Source: Anderseniella sp.
GTDB lineage: Bacteria; Pseudomonadota; Alphaproteobacteria; Rhizobiales; Aestuariivirgaceae
Direction: 5' to 3'
Assembly: GCA_028289645.1 (NCBI GenBank)
Contig: JANQOK010000015.1
Coordinates: 62,001-126,000 of the forward strand
DNA: 64,000 nucleotides
Shown: positions 63,998 to 64,000 of the stretch, piece after piece
How the letters are laid out: each line of letters begins with the position of its first letter
How positions within the stretch are numbered: the stretch's first letter is position 1
The notes under the pieces: model-generated
Database searches by the model: none
What the model was told of the DNA's origin: nothing
Seen by the model: the letters and a program-made list of their open reading frames with translations, nothing else
Translations under genes and position numbers: made by a program

Positions 63998-64000
63998 GCC

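Noticed and set aside
1-64000. CRISPR arrays, rRNA operons and riboswitches
   Set aside because: No regularly spaced short repeats, rRNA-like sequences or recognisable riboswitch consensus (for example a cobalamin box upstream of ecm) were seen on either strand.

Overview
The window is high-GC DNA (roughly 60% by eye) from an alphaproteobacterium. Gene content suggests Hyphomicrobiales (Rhizobiales), probably a marine or methylotroph-like heterotroph; this is inference, since there is no rRNA gene in the window. Supporting it are a DUF2125 gene beside tyrA-hisC-chorismate mutase, PhaR/PhaA/PhaB, the ethylmalonyl-CoA pathway genes ecm, ccr and mcd, an IalB-family protein and a fused two-subunit NAD-dependent formate dehydrogenase like Methylorubrum FDH1. 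Nearly all 64 kb is protein coding. I see one tRNA (Leu, anticodon CAA), no rRNA, no CRISPR array and no complete transposase gene.

Layout. 1-4.8 kb: DUF2125 protein, then a leftward aromatic amino acid operon (chorismate mutase, hisC, tyrA), a 270-bp palindromic element and a methyltransferase. 4.8-11.2 kb: gloB, a Ca2+/Na+ antiporter, the PHB genes phaB and phaA with divergent phaR, and a gamma-glutamyltransferase. 11.4-15.7 kb: fhs, an AT-richer two-gene cassette (DUF1989 protein, NAD-dependent epimerase) and a peroxiredoxin. 15.8-28.2 kb: a sarcosine/dimethylglycine-dehydrogenase-like flavoprotein, then a long leftward formate dehydrogenase and molybdenum-cofactor gene set (fdsGB, fdhA, MOSC, fdhD, mobA, mobB, moeA, HAD). 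A second 271-bp inverted-repeat element sits exactly between fdhD and mobA. A TusA-like gene is divergent at the promoter end. 28.2-31.2 kb: an ArsC/Spx-like protein, a CobW-type GTPase and a D-Ala-D-Ala carboxypeptidase.

31.2-35.9 kb is the accessory part. Two ~250-bp direct repeats (about 92% identical) bracket one AT-rich gene for an unknown membrane protein. A glycosyltransferase and a beta-propeller-like protein follow, convergent with overlapping 3' ends, then tRNA-Leu. 36-42 kb holds housekeeping and stress genes: a VTT-type membrane protein, dsbB, HNH endonuclease, AlkA-type glycosylase, gluQ, an AEC transporter, two tandem methyltransferases and a GNAT. 42-50 kb is the ethylmalonyl-CoA block (ecm, a small membrane protein, ccr, a DUF533 protein, an EamA transporter, mcd). 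50-64 kb holds SDRs, a HIG1-type protein, a GcvT-family enzyme with a divergent LysR regulator, a quinone oxidoreductase, IalB, rlmN, an L,D-transpeptidase, acs, a methyltransferase coupled to an EVE gene, and gpsA.

How the genes fit together. Acetyl-CoA is supplied by Acs and drawn by PhaA/PhaB into acetoacetyl-CoA and 3-hydroxybutyryl-CoA for PHB. Crotonyl-CoA can also enter the ethylmalonyl-CoA pathway (Ccr, Ecm, Mcd), which replaces the glyoxylate shunt. The core TGCAATGCA occurs twice in the phaA-phaR intergenic region and once upstream of ccr, which suggests that PhaR controls both branches. Fhs, formate dehydrogenase and the two GcvT-domain enzymes point to C1/tetrahydrofolate metabolism of methylated amines or similar compounds. 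The clearest unexplained structures are the two ~270-bp inverted-repeat elements, one of which supplies the stop codon of fdhD and the start codon of mobA, and the direct-repeat-bracketed gene near 32 kb.
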